Shown: positions 1 to 8,573 of the stretch, piece after piece
Layout of the letters: each line of letters opens with the position of its first letter
Position numbering within the stretch: position 1 is the stretch's first letter
Assembly (NCBI GenBank): GCA_002364085.1
Contig: DEXK01000021.1
Coordinates: 9,982-73,981, forward strand
Direction of reading: 5' to 3'
Origin: Balneolaceae bacterium UBA3186
GTDB lineage: Bacteria > Bacteroidota > Rhodothermia > Balneolales > Balneolaceae
DNA: 64,000 bases
Translations under genes and position numbers: made by a program
The notes under the pieces: model-generated
The model's database searches: none
Told to the model about the DNA's origin: nothing
The model's input: only the letters and a program-made list of their open reading frames with translations

Positions 1-179
1 TCTCTGCTGATATCAGCACACTCATCCAAATTCACTCCGCGATCTTGTGCGTCTAAATAGAGCCATACTTCATTCAAACCGCTACCGGTTTTGAGTTCTA
101 CATCAACGACAAAGAGATCCTTAGGCTCTACTAATGGAGCCGCTAAGTCTTTAATTTTTTGTATGGTATCAAGCTGCAT
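1..179 (-). CDS. rimP: Ribosome maturation factor RimP, 5' end only (cut by window edge)
   Basis: Reading the minus strand from the ATG at 177-179 gives 59 codons that run off the left edge. The peptide has the RimP N-domain pattern: a helix, then LFVVDVELKTG, then VWLYLDAQDRGVNLDECADISR. This matches the family's layout of a beta strand (VDVEL), a second strand ending in a D-x-D/G turn, and the (V/I)xLDECxxxSR segment. RimP binds the 30S subunit and helps its late maturation. In most bacteria rimP heads the rimP-nusA-infB operon, so nusA is expected just outside the window to the left (inference). No clear Shine-Dalgarno lies upstream of the ATG. Only the N-terminal third is present, so the call rests on that segment. 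Confidence 0.75.
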   Translation of the reverse strand, partial: MQLDTIQKIKDLAAPLVEPKDLFVVDVELKTGSGLNEVWLYLDAQDRGVNLDECADISR

Positions 180-382
180 GATCCGGGAAATAAGGACAAA
201 AAAAAGCGAGTGCCTTCACGACGCTCACCTAGATTCTAAATATAGCCTTAATTATGGAATCTTTCAAAGATTGATATAGGGTTTGTTTTGGAATAAAGGA
301 TATTCCTCAAAAAATGAAATTTAATCTATAGTCTTATATAAAATTTGACGTCCTTACCACCGAGCCTGAAGGCTCTACTAGT

Positions 383-465
383 TTAAAGTGTGCTATTCTG
401 TCTTCTTCCTCGTTTTCCTCGTTCCGTACCTCCGGTGCGGAACGCCCCCGGAAGCTCTGCTTCCA
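383..465. repeat. 83-bp direct repeat, copy 1
   Basis: Identical base for base to 634-716. Within it, 421-443 folds as a 9-bp stem (one G-T pair) with a CTCCG loop, and 450-464 folds as GGAAGC-TCT-GCTTCC. It is preceded at 362-375 by the hairpin GAGCC-TGAA-GGCTC. The structure is like palindromic interspersed repeats (REP/BIME-type), not a transposon: no ORF and no terminal target duplication are visible. Confidence 0.85.
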
Positions 466-633
466 CTGGTATTAATTATTTAAGGTGTATAACATAGAGA
501 CTAAAGGCTGCTAGTTTAAAATTTCAGATCGCAATTAATCCGTTGCAGGATGGAACTTAATCTTTAACTTATTACGGCTAATGCGGAGCGGAGCTCCTCC
601 GGTTGAATTCCGTAGCAGAGCTACGGAACTAGA

Positions 634-716
634 TTAAAGTGTGCTATTCTGTCTTCTTCCTCGTTTTCCTCGTTCCGTACCTCCGGTGCGGAACGCCCCC
701 GGAAGCTCTGCTTCCA
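634..716. repeat. 83-bp direct repeat, copy 2
   Basis: Exact second copy of 383-465. It is preceded by another palindrome at 608-628 (TTCCGTAGC-AGA-GCTACGGAA). A diverged third relative of the flanking unit lies at 742-783, where the GAGCC/GGCTC stem has decayed to GAGCC/GGCTA. Confidence 0.85.
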
Positions 717-925
717 TTTATAATAACTATTTCACTTACATCCACCGAGCCTAAAGGCTATCCTTGTTTAAAGTGTACTATTTCAGCATTTAACAAGGAG
801 GACATTTATATCCGCAAAGTTTTAAGAACAATTCTCTGATTATCATTTAAATTAGTACAGTTAATAACTTTTTTCTAAATCTTTACTCATCATTTTATAT
901 CATCCTCTACATTTTTAAACTAACT

Positions 926-3733
926 ATGATTATGAAAAAGATTCTTTCTTCCTTTCTTGTTTTACTATTTGTCCTATTTCTATCTAACAACTCAAACGCA
1001 CAATATGTAGAATCTTCGACTAAAGCTGAAATTGATGCTTCTATCGAGCAACGTGCCAAACTCAGAAACTCTTCGGCTTTTAAGAACTACCCGGTTCGCA
1101 ATGTAGGACCAGTTGTAATGAGTGGACGTGTATCTGATATCGCTGTTCATCCTGATAACAGCAGGATTTTTTATGTAGCATATGCTTCCGGTGGAGTTTA
1201 TAAAACCACTAATAGTGGTAATACTATGACTCCAATTTTTGATCACCAGGATGCATTGGGAATTGGAGATATAGCTATTTCAGGAGCGAACCATGATATA
1301 ATATGGGTTGGAACCGGAGAAAATAACAGCAGCCGTTCCAGTTATGCAGGTGCTGGTGTTTTCAAAAGTATGGACGCCGGAGAAACCTGGGAATACACCG
1401 GGTTGAGAAATACACAACATATAGGAAGAATCTTAACTCACCCAACAAACGAAAATATCGCATGGGTTGGCTCAGTTGGTGCGTTGTATTCAACTAATAG
1501 TGAGCGTGGTGTTTATAAAACCACAGATGGTGGCAAAACCTGGGATAAAACTCTTTTTGTAAACGACAGCACAGGAGTGATCGATCTGGTAATTCATCCA
1601 ACTAATCCGAATGTGCTTTTGGCTGCAACCTGGGAGAAAGATCGTAAAGCATGGAATTTTAAAGAAGGTGGAAACGGATCTGCGGTATACAAATCTACTG
1701 ATGGTGGTGAAACATGGAGCAAATCAGTTAACGGACTTCCCCAAGGTAATTTTGTTGGAAGAATTGGATTGAATATAAGCCAAAGTAACCCTGATGTTAT
1801 TTATGCTATTGTTGATAACCAGTTTGAAATGAAAGAAGAAAGAGAAAATGACAGTGATGCTTTAACTCAAACTTCATTCGTGGAAATGTCTGTAAAAGAT
1901 TTTATGAAGCTTGATAACAAAAAACTGGAAAGCTTCCTCCGAAGAAATAGATTTCCGGAAAAATATACTGCTTCAAGTGTGAAGGCAGATGTAGATAATG
2001 GAAAATACAAACCTGCGGCTCTTGGTGAATTTCTTGGAGATGCCAATGCTGCACTATTCAATACTAGCATTAAGGGATTAGAAGTATACCGCTCTGATAA
2101 TGGTGGCGATAGCTGGAAAATAACTCACGATTATGAGATTCCCGGCGTATATAACACTTATGGATATTATTTCGGAGAAATCAGAGTAGACCCAAATGAT
2201 GAAAATACGATCTACGCTTTAGGAGTGCCTTTTATAAAGTCAACCGATGGTGGTAAAAGCTGGGAAATCAAAGCTAATAATGACCCGGTTCATGCTGATC
2301 AACAAGCACTTTGGATAAACCCAAATGATTCTGAACATATTTTATTAGGAAACGATGGCGGATTGTATGAAAGTCATGATGGAGGAGAAAACTTTATTCA
2401 TCATAATTCTGAAGCGGTAGGCCAATTTTATACCGTAAGTGTAGATATGGAAAAGCCTTATAATATTTATGGAGGCTTGCAGGATAACGGTACTTTCGTA
2501 GGTCCTTCTACTTCCTCTCCAAACAGAAACCGCCCTTGGGAGCGATTATTTGGTGGCGATGGAATGCACGTTTATGCCAATCCACAAAACTCTGATATTG
2601 TATACGTTGGATTTCAATATGGAAATTATTTCCGTTTAGACAGAGATAAAGGAACAACTACAGGAATTACTCCACGTCATGATGTCGGCGAACCTCGTTA
2701 CCGTTATAATTGGAACACACCTGTCAATCTGAGTCATCATAACCCTGATGTTGTTTATTTTGGTTCACAAAAATTGAGTCGTTCTTTAGATCGAGGAGAA
2801 ACTTGGACAGCAATTAGTCCAGATCTTACAAACGATCACCCAAATGGTGATGTGCCCTACTCTACCATCACAACTATTGCAGAATCTCCACTTGATTTCA
2901 ATCAAATTTGGGTGGGTACTGACGACGGAAATATTCAAATTACCAGAGATGGAGGAGCTAGTTGGACAAATGTAACCGGTAGCATCCCTAAAGATCTTTG
3001 GGTAAGTGAAGTTCATGCTTCAGTTCATGATAAAGGAACAGCATATGTTTCTCTGAACGGATATCGATTCGATGATTTTGATACATATCTGTACAAAACA
3101 ACTGATTTTGGTAAAACCTGGACATCTTTGAAAGGCAATCTTCCAAATGAAGTTGCTAACGTTATTGTTCAGGACCCTGTAGTACCTTCCATTCTTTATG
3201 CGGGCTTGGATCATGGAACGTATATCAGCTTCAGTGATGGCAAAGAATGGCATTATTTAAACCAACTTCCTAATGTGGCAAGCTATGATATGGTAGTGCA
3301 TCCAAGAGAGTTAGAACTTGTAATCGGTACTCATGGTAGAAGTATTTGGGTAATGGATGTTAAACCTCTTCATACACTTTCTGATAGATTAAGTGAGCGG
3401 GTAACCGGTTTTTCTCCGGAAGACATTCGCCATTCTAGCAGATGGGGTTCACAATTTTCACCTTATAGAGAGCCTTTTAACCCTAGCGTTAATCTTATGT
3501 ATTTCGTTTCTAACAAAACGGGATCTTCAGTTGAGATAACTGTAAATAATAAAGAAGGCGAAAAAGTTTTTTCTACAAAGCAAGACTCAGATTACGGATT
3601 CAACATATTTGAGTGGGATTTAGTAGTTAAAACCGATAAAGCAGGTAACAAATCATACATTCAAAAAGGTGAATATACTATTGAATTTAAAGTTGGTAAC
3701 ACTAAGCATTCAGTTGACTTCAATGTTAAATAA
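926..3733 (+). CDS. Secreted Asp-box (BNR/sortilin-like) beta-propeller protein
   Basis: 935 aa (ATG at 926; a second ATG at 932 gives MKKILSS and is equally possible). A signal peptide of about 25 residues ends at NNSNAQ, so the protein is exported. The body has many Asp-box motifs of the S/T-x-D-x-G-x-x-W type: SMDAGETW, KTTDGGKTW, STDGGETW, SDNGGDSW, STDGGKSW, SLDRGETW, TRDGGASW and TTDFGKTW. These are the turns of six- to ten-bladed propellers in sialidases, xyloglucanases and the VPS10/sortilin family. No catalytic residues of a known glycosidase can be assigned, so 'glycosyl hydrolase' would be over-annotation. The last ~100 residues form a beta-rich C-terminal domain without an obvious type IX sorting signal. 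It overlaps the DUF192 lipoprotein gene by 11 nt, so the two are probably co-transcribed. Confidence 0.8.
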   Translation: MIMKKILSSFLVLLFVLFLSNNSNAQYVESSTKAEIDASIEQRAKLRNSSAFKNYPVRNVGPVVMSGRVSDIAVHPDNSRIFYVAYASGGVYKTTNSGNTMTPIFDHQDALGIGDIAISGANHDIIWVGTGENNSSRSSYAGAGVFKSMDAGETWEYTGLRNTQHIGRILTHPTNENIAWVGSVGALYSTNSERGVYKTTDGGKTWDKTLFVNDSTGVIDLVIHPTNPNVLLAATWEKDRKAWNFKEGGNGSAVYKSTDGGETWSKSVNGLPQGNFVGRIGLNISQSNPDVIYAIVDNQFEMKEERENDSDALTQTSFVEMSVKDFMKLDNKKLESFLRRNRFPEKYTASSVKADVDNGKYKPAALGEFLGDANAALFNTSIKGLEVYRSDNGGDSWKITHDYEIPGVYNTYGYYFGEIRVDPNDENTIYALGVPFIKSTDGGKSWEIKANNDPVHADQQALWINPNDSEHILLGNDGGLYESHDGGENFIHHNSEAVGQFYTVSVDMEKPYNIYGGLQDNGTFVGPSTSSPNRNRPWERLFGGDGMHVYANPQNSDIVYVGFQYGNYFRLDRDKGTTTGITPRHDVGEPRYRYNWNTPVNLSHHNPDVVYFGSQKLSRSLDRGETWTAISPDLTNDHPNGDVPYSTITTIAESPLDFNQIWVGTDDGNIQITRDGGASWTNVTGSIPKDLWVSEVHASVHDKGTAYVSLNGYRFDDFDTYLYKTTDFGKTWTSLKGNLPNEVANVIVQDPVVPSILYAGLDHGTYISFSDGKEWHYLNQLPNVASYDMVVHPRELELVIGTHGRSIWVMDVKPLHTLSDRLSERVTGFSPEDIRHSSRWGSQFSPYREPFNPSVNLMYFVSNKTGSSVEITVNNKEGEKVFSTKQDSDYGFNIFEWDLVVKTDKAGNKSYIQKGEYTIEFKVGNTKHSVDFNVK

Positions 3734-4196
3734 ATTACTTTTCTTAATACTCTCAGTAGCATTTTTAGCCGCTTGTGGGGAACCAAAAAAGAAAGACCAA
3801 ACTGAGAAAAAAGGCAGAGTACTTGAATACACCAATACTTTGTCTTTTTTGGATGAAAATGGAAACGAAATATCAACTCTTAGATTTGAGAAAGCAGACG
3901 ATCCTGCCGAGCGAAATCAAGGGTTGATGGATGTGACTTCAATGCCTGAAGATGCAGGAATGGTCTTCTACTTTGATACAGAAGAACCTCAAAGTTTTTG
4001 GATGATGAACACTCCACTCTCACTAGATATCATGTATGTAAGTGCAGACAGTATCATTGTTAGCATCTATAAAAGCACAACACCGTTTTCAGATAAATCT
4101 CTGCCATCTGGAAAACCTGCGAAATATGTTATTGAGACAAATGCCGGTTACAGCATTTCGAATGATATAAAAGAGGGAATGAAAGTTCGTTTTTAA
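3723..4196 (+). CDS. DUF192-family lipoprotein
   Basis: 157 aa from the ATG at 3723. An upstream frame to 3669 lies inside the previous gene and lacks a signal peptide, so the internal start is preferred. MLNKLLFLILSVAFLAAC is a lipoprotein signal with lipobox LAAC, placing the protein in the envelope. The rest is a DUF192 domain: NQGLMDVTSMPEDAGMVFYF, followed by the SFWMMNT segment and the I-x-Y-V strand, ending in GMKVRF. DUF192 is a small beta domain of unknown biochemical function, often exported. The start overlaps the 3' end of the propeller gene by 11 nt, suggesting translational coupling. Confidence 0.85.
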   Translation: MLNKLLFLILSVAFLAACGEPKKKDQTEKKGRVLEYTNTLSFLDENGNEISTLRFEKADDPAERNQGLMDVTSMPEDAGMVFYFDTEEPQSFWMMNTPLSLDIMYVSADSIIVSIYKSTTPFSDKSLPSGKPAKYVIETNAGYSISNDIKEGMKVRF

Positions 4197-4197
4197 C

Positions 4198-4256
4198 TAG
4201 TGAACAGAGCTGTTCAGGTTCATATTGAACACACATTCTCTGTTCTACAGTTATTT
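4198..4256. terminator. Possible bidirectional terminator between convergent genes
   Basis: Between the DUF192 gene (+) and fbp (-) two short hairpins can form: GAACAG/CTGTTC (4202-4215) and GTTCA/TGAAC (4218-4230). A short T-run follows on the + strand near 4251. The stems are short and the T-tract is weak, so this is suggestive only. Confidence 0.3.
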
Positions 4257-5297
4257 TTAAAATTCAACTTCTGCTTCTTCTTTATCAGCGAACTCATGTA
4301 GGAAGTCCATAACATGAGAAACATTCTCTTTTGATCCAATATAGATCGGAGTTTGTTGATGAATAGCAGTTGGTTCTATTTCCATTATTCTTTGGTGACC
4401 ATCAGTTGCCATCCCTCCTGCTTGTTCAATAATGAAGCTAAGTGGGTTACACTCATACATCAATCTTAGTTTACCATTCGGGTAGCGTTTGCTATGTGGA
4501 TAGATAAAAATACCACCTTTTATCAATGTTCTGTGAAGGTCTGCAACCATGGATCCAATGTATCTGGCTGAATATGGCCTTCCCGACTCTTCATCATCTT
4601 CCTGACAATATTTGATATATTTTTTTAAGCCAAGTTCCCATGAATTATAACTTCCTTCATTGATGCTGTAGATCTTTCCATGATCAGGAATCTGAACCTT
4701 TCTGTCGCTAAGAATGAATTCTCCTAAACTTGGGTCCAGTGTAAACAAACTTACATTTAAACCGGTAGTATAGGCTAAAGTGGTACTGGAACCATATAGA
4801 ACATATCCTGCAGCCACTTGCTTAGTTCCCGGCTGTAAAGCGTCTTCTTCTCTTACTGCTTGGTCGAATCTTGGCTCTTTCATATAAATTGAGAAAATAC
4901 TTCCAATAGATACATTCACGTCAATATTTGAGGAACCATCAAGTGGGTCCATGTACACAATATATTTTCCTCCGGTGCTACTCAGCTTTACAATTCCATC
5001 ATTTTCTTCTGAAATTACCATGCAAGTGATGCCTGAGCGTTCTAATGCAGAGATAAGTTGTGAATCAGCAAAAAGATCTAACTTTTTTACAGATTCACCA
5101 TGGATATTTGTAGAACCATCATAGCCCAAAATATTGGTAATACCTGCTTTATTTACCTCTCGTGAAATAATTTTTGCAGCAAGACTAATATCTCTTAACA
5201 ATTGCGAAAGTTCTCCGGTTGCTCCCGGAAACCTGTTTTGAGCCTGAATAATAAATTCTTCAAGCGTTACAAGGCGTTCTTCTTTTTGTGTAGTCAT
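4257..5297 (-). CDS. fbp: Class I fructose-1,6-bisphosphatase
   Basis: 346 aa, a usual length for class I FBPase. It hydrolyses fructose-1,6-bisphosphate to fructose-6-phosphate in cytosolic gluconeogenesis. Metal-binding residues are in place: the EE pair at 97-98 (ISEEND) and the MDPLDGSSNIDVNVSIGSI signature at about 116-134. The KKLDLFAD segment (71-78) is also typical. C-terminal motifs LRLMYECNPLSFIIEQAGG and the GxRIM region match the family's active-site lobe. It is last in the minus-strand order DUF883-prfB-coaE-fbp, 65 nt after coaE, and may have its own promoter there. Confidence 0.95.
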   Translation of the reverse strand: MTTQKEERLVTLEEFIIQAQNRFPGATGELSQLLRDISLAAKIISREVNKAGITNILGYDGSTNIHGESVKKLDLFADSQLISALERSGITCMVISEENDGIVKLSSTGGKYIVYMDPLDGSSNIDVNVSIGSIFSIYMKEPRFDQAVREEDALQPGTKQVAAGYVLYGSSTTLAYTTGLNVSLFTLDPSLGEFILSDRKVQIPDHGKIYSINEGSYNSWELGLKKYIKYCQEDDEESGRPYSARYIGSMVADLHRTLIKGGIFIYPHSKRYPNGKLRLMYECNPLSFIIEQAGGMATDGHQRIMEIEPTAIHQQTPIYIGSKENVSHVMDFLHEFADKEEAEVEF

Positions 5298-5362
5298 TAT
5301 CCCTAATATATTATTGGAAGCGCTTTTCTGTAATATATGAATGTTTTTTAGTCAATTTCCTT

Positions 5363-5956
5363 TTAAAATTTCCTAATCTCTTTTAAAAGTACTTCTGCTT
5401 TTGATTTCAATTCATTCACTCCTTCATCATTGTTTATAATGAAGTCTACTAGATCGGTTAAACCGGAAAAATCTTGCTGTGCCGAAATACGGTTTTCAAT
5501 TTTATTTCTATCAGAATTATCTCTCTTGATAACACGATCCACTCTGGCTTTTTCTTTTGCTTCAACCAGAACAACAAAATCCAGATCATCTGGTCTTCCG
5601 TTTTGTAATAGAATTGCAGCTTCTTTAACAAATACACCCAATCCTTCTTTCTCTTTTTGGTCTGCGATTTCTTCAACCTTTTTCCAAAGCACAGGATGAA
5701 CCAAATTATTTAATTCATTCACTCTTCCTTTTTCAAATGCTTCTTGAGCTAAATATTGACGATTAAGGCTCCCATATTCGTCATATGCTTTATCACCAAA
5801 AGTGGATTTTATCTTCTTTACGAGTTCCTCATCTTCAACCATCAGTTTTTTAGCCAAGTCATCTGCATAAACAACAAAAGCACCTAACTTTTCCCATTCT
5901 TTGCATAAAGTAGTTTTACCTGAACCAATTCCTCCGGTTACTCCTACCCTTATCAT
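5363..5956 (-). CDS. coaE: Dephospho-CoA kinase
   Basis: 197 aa, typical for CoaE. It phosphorylates the 3'-hydroxyl of dephospho-CoA with ATP, the last step of CoA synthesis. The P-loop GGIGSGKTT is at residues 8-16, followed by the substrate region YADDLAKKLM and the LID-type segment RVDRVIKRD. The ATG begins 2 nt after the prfB stop, so it is in the same transcript as prfB and probably translated by coupling. Confidence 0.93.
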   Translation of the reverse strand: MIRVGVTGGIGSGKTTLCKEWEKLGAFVVYADDLAKKLMVEDEELVKKIKSTFGDKAYDEYGSLNRQYLAQEAFEKGRVNELNNLVHPVLWKKVEEIADQKEKEGLGVFVKEAAILLQNGRPDDLDFVVLVEAKEKARVDRVIKRDNSDRNKIENRISAQQDFSGLTDLVDFIINNDEGVNELKSKAEVLLKEIRKF

Positions 5957-5958
5957 AC

Positions 5959-7075
5959 TTACTGGGGCTGCGTTGAAATGGTGAGTAAATACGCTTTAAT
6001 AAATTCGTCCAGATCTCCATCCATAACTCCATTTACATTGGAAGTTTCGTGATTGGTTCTGTGATCTTTTACGCGCTGATCATCAAATACATAGCTTCTG
6101 ATCTGAGATCCCCACTCGTTCTTTCCTTTGGAGCCTTCGAGTTTAGCTTTTTCTTCTTCCTGAATTTCCTTTTCCAGTTTGTAGATTCTGGACTTCAATA
6201 AGACCATAGCTTTTTCTCTGTTCTGAAGCTGAGAACGCTCCTGCTGACATTCAGCAACTACTTTCTCGATCCTGCCATCAGAAAGCTCGCCTTCCCAGAT
6301 CAAACGAACTCCTGTTTCAACTTTGTTCACATTCTGTCCACCCGCACCACTGGAATGAAAGCGCTGAAGTTCTACTTCACTTTCGTTGATGTTCACTTCA
6401 ATAGAATCATCGATCAAAGGCGAAACAAAAACAGAACAAAAAGAAGTGTGCCTTCTTGCATTGCTGTCGAACGGAGAAACTCTTACTAATCGATGTACTC
6501 CACTTTCTGCCTTCAAAAAACCATAGGCATTGGTTCCCTGTACTTCAATAGTCGCAGATTTTAATCCGGCAACATCTCCATCCTGATAGTCGATATTGGA
6601 AACATTGAAATCATTTTTTTCAGCCCAGCGAACATACATTCTGTATAACATCTGAGCCCAATCCTGACTTTCCGTTCCGCCGGCTCCCGGATTAAATGTA
6701 ACTACTGCATCTCTCTGATCATCCGGACCATTGAGCATATTTCGTAACTCAAGAGCTTCCAGCTTTTTCTCGAGCTTGGCATATTCTGCATTGATCTCAC
6801 TTTCAACATCTTCACCCATTTCTTCGAATTCGAGAAATACGTTGATGCTGTCTCTGAGTTCATTTAACTCATCCCAGGATTGTACCAGACTTTTTTCGTT
6901 ATCCATCTGCTTCATAATTGCTTGTGCAGAAGACGGATCATTCCAAAATTCTGGATCCTGAGTTTTTTCAGTAAGTTCTATTATGCGGACTTTTCTTTTG
7001 TCGTAGTCAAAGATACCTCCTGAGCGAATCCACGCGCTCATAGAGTTCGTTTAAATGATCTTTATTTATTCCCAT
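5959..7075 (-). CDS. prfB: Peptide chain release factor 2, made by programmed +1 frameshift
   Basis: The visible long frame (up to 7041) lacks the true N-terminus. On the minus strand an ATG at 7073-7075 opens a zero frame of 22 codons (MGINKDHLNELYERVDSLRR...) ending in an in-frame TGA at 7007-7009. Immediately before it is AGGAGG-TAT-CTT-TGA-C, the classic RF2 autoregulatory site. A +1 slip on CTT enters the frame that continues DYDKRKVRI to 5959, giving about 371 aa. The product recognises UGA/UAA: SPF anticodon tripeptide in VRVSPFDS and peptidyl-hydrolysis GGQ in SSGAGGQNVNKV. Location is best written as the join of 5959-7008 and 7010-7075 on the complement. Annotating a start at 7041 would be wrong. 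Confidence 0.95.
7006..7021 (-). promoter_or_regulatory. prfB programmed +1 frameshift signal
   Basis: In the RNA sense: AGGAGG (7021-7016), a 3-nt spacer TAT, the slippery CTT (7012-7010), the stop TGA (7009-7007), and then C (7006). This matches the conserved RF2 autoregulatory site, where low RF2 lets the ribosome pause at UGA and slip forward. The internal Shine-Dalgarno at 3-nt spacing stimulates the shift. Confidence 0.95.
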
Positions 7076-7087
7076 TCGTTCAGTTAA

Positions 7088-7348
7088 TTAGTCTTTTCCG
7101 CCTCTGGTAAGTAATACACCAAGAAAAAGTCCGGCTACAAATGCAACACCCAAACCTTGCTCCGGATTGGCTCTAACATACCGACGAGCATTTCTGTATT
7201 CATGACGTAATTCTCTTTCCAGACGATCTTTTTCATATTGAAGTCTGTCCAGAGCTTTGTCATAACTTTCTATAGCTTTTTGCTCAAGAATGTCTCCTGC
7301 CTTTTCCAACCCTTCTTCAATTCTTTTCTTTCTTTCTGATGTACTCAT
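7088..7348 (-). CDS. DUF883-type (ElaB/YqjD-like) small membrane protein
   Basis: 86 aa. The first ~55 residues are a charged, probably coiled-coil helix (EEGLEKAGDILEQKAIESYD, then DRLERELRHEY). The C-terminus carries the hallmark YVRANPEQGLGVAF followed by one transmembrane helix VAGLFLGVLL and a basic end. DUF883 proteins are C-tail-anchored inner-membrane proteins; E. coli YqjD/ElaB associate with ribosomes in stationary phase (family knowledge). AAGGA sits 6 nt before the ATG. It lies 12 nt upstream of the prfB start, so it probably shares that transcript. Confidence 0.7.
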   Translation of the reverse strand: MSTSERKKRIEEGLEKAGDILEQKAIESYDKALDRLQYEKDRLERELRHEYRNARRYVRANPEQGLGVAFVAGLFLGVLLTRGGKD

Positions 7349-7445
7349 AATTTTCCTTATTAATAATTTTAAAAATACGAATTTGATAGCAAATTGATAG
7401 GATCAATACTCTGTAGATTCCTAAAAAATATGCTAAGTTTGATTA

Positions 7446-8573
7446 ATGAAAAATTCGATAACGAATCTTTGGTTTAAATACCTTACGTCTCATTTTCTTA
7501 TATACAATACGTGTTGGGAAGATCCCGAAATTGATAGAATTTTAATTAATTCAGACTCCACCAGCGATATCCTCATGATAACGAGCGCAGGAGATAATGC
7601 GTTCGATTACCTTCTTGACTCACCAAACGCGGTTCATTGTGTGGATATTAATCCCTATCAAACGGCTTTATTTGATTTGAAATGCGCTCTGTTTAGGCAT
7701 GGAAATCATAAGTATTTAGAGCGTCTCTTTTTGACCGGAAAGAATGAATATTATCAGACTATTTTCGAATCAGTTGAACCTCTTTTAGAAGAGAACACCT
7801 ATAAATACTGGAAATTTCAAAAAGAGTGGTTCAGCCCAAAAAAAGGATTTTATTCACATGGGTTAACCGGAAATTTCGCTCGATTCCTCAATTTTTTAAT
7901 TGATTTAAAAGGACTCAGAGTTTCCATCAACAAAATTATAAGAGAAGAGAGTACTACCGTCAGAAAAGATATTTTTTTAAATACCATTGAACCGGTTTTG
8001 TGGAAAGGTCTAAGTAAACACTTATGGAAATCTGATCTGGTTTTAGGGTTTGCAGGCATTCCTGAAACTCAAAGCTCGGGTATGGTTGATCTGAATGAAT
8101 ATATGAGAGAGACTCTTTATAACATATTCGTTAACCAAGGAGTGAATAAAAATTATTTCTGGCGACTTTATTTGGATGGTTACTATTCCAAAAACTGTTG
8201 CCCGAATTACCTTAAAAAAGAACACTTTGGATCCATTCGATCACAGCTTTCTAAGCTCTCTCGTTCAACCGGTACATTGACTGGTTTCTTGGATTCTACC
8301 GACAAGAAGTATTCTCATTTTATTCTTTTAGATCATCAGGATTGGCTTATTGGAAATGGAACTGATGAATTGGATAAAGAATGGGTTTCAATTCTGCGAT
8401 CAGCTAAACCCAAGGCCAAAATTCTGATGAGATCCGTTCATCAAAATCTGGATTTTTTACCGACCTTTGTGAAAAGTAAAATTAAGTCATTACCTGTGTC
8501 TAAGGAATTTCTGTCAAAGAACGATAGAGTTGGAACCTACCCATCCACTTTTCTACTTGAAATTGATGTTTGA
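7446..8573 (+). CDS. btaA: BtaA-like (DUF3419) diacylglycerol 3-amino-3-carboxypropyltransferase
   Basis: 375 aa. Predicted to transfer the 3-amino-3-carboxypropyl group of S-adenosylmethionine to diacylglycerol, the first step of betaine lipid (DGTS) synthesis. DUF3419 hallmarks are the N-terminal YNTCWEDPEIDR (20-31), the SAM-binding MITSAGDNAFDYLL (44-57) and the motif-II-like VHCVDINPYQTALFDLK. The C-terminal third contains HFILLDHQDWL, typical of BtaA. Its stop overlaps the start of the next methyltransferase gene by 8 nt, the same pairing as btaA-btaB in Rhodobacter. The lipid assignment is inferred from family and gene pairing. Confidence 0.82.
   Translation: MKNSITNLWFKYLTSHFLIYNTCWEDPEIDRILINSDSTSDILMITSAGDNAFDYLLDSPNAVHCVDINPYQTALFDLKCALFRHGNHKYLERLFLTGKNEYYQTIFESVEPLLEENTYKYWKFQKEWFSPKKGFYSHGLTGNFARFLNFLIDLKGLRVSINKIIREESTTVRKDIFLNTIEPVLWKGLSKHLWKSDLVLGFAGIPETQSSGMVDLNEYMRETLYNIFVNQGVNKNYFWRLYLDGYYSKNCCPNYLKKEHFGSIRSQLSKLSRSTGTLTGFLDSTDKKYSHFILLDHQDWLIGNGTDELDKEWVSILRSAKPKAKILMRSVHQNLDFLPTFVKSKIKSLPVSKEFLSKNDRVGTYPSTFLLEIDV

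Larger units (their letters stand above)
180..925. other. Long non-coding region packed with palindromic repeats
   Basis: About 750 bases between divergent rimP and the Asp-box protein gene carry no convincing gene. They hold two exact 83-bp direct repeats (383-465 and 634-716), a related sequence at 742-783, and several strong hairpins. These are GAGCC/GGCTC at 362-375, a 9-bp stem at 421-443, GGAAGC/GCTTCC at 450-464, CGGAG/CTCCG at 584-601 and a perfect 9-bp stem at 608-628. Short reading frames here, such as 639-839, are translations of the repeats. The last 60 bases before 926 are AT-rich and probably contain the promoter of the downstream gene, but I cannot point to a specific box. Confidence 0.7.

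Noticed and set aside
639..839. 66-aa reading frame in the rimP-propeller gap
   Set aside because: It is a translation of the 83-bp repeat and neighbouring palindromes; no start signal or coding pattern.
5959..7041. prfB starting at 7041
   Set aside because: The upstream zero frame and the AGGAGG-TAT-CTT-TGA-C signal show that the protein begins at 7075 with a frameshift.
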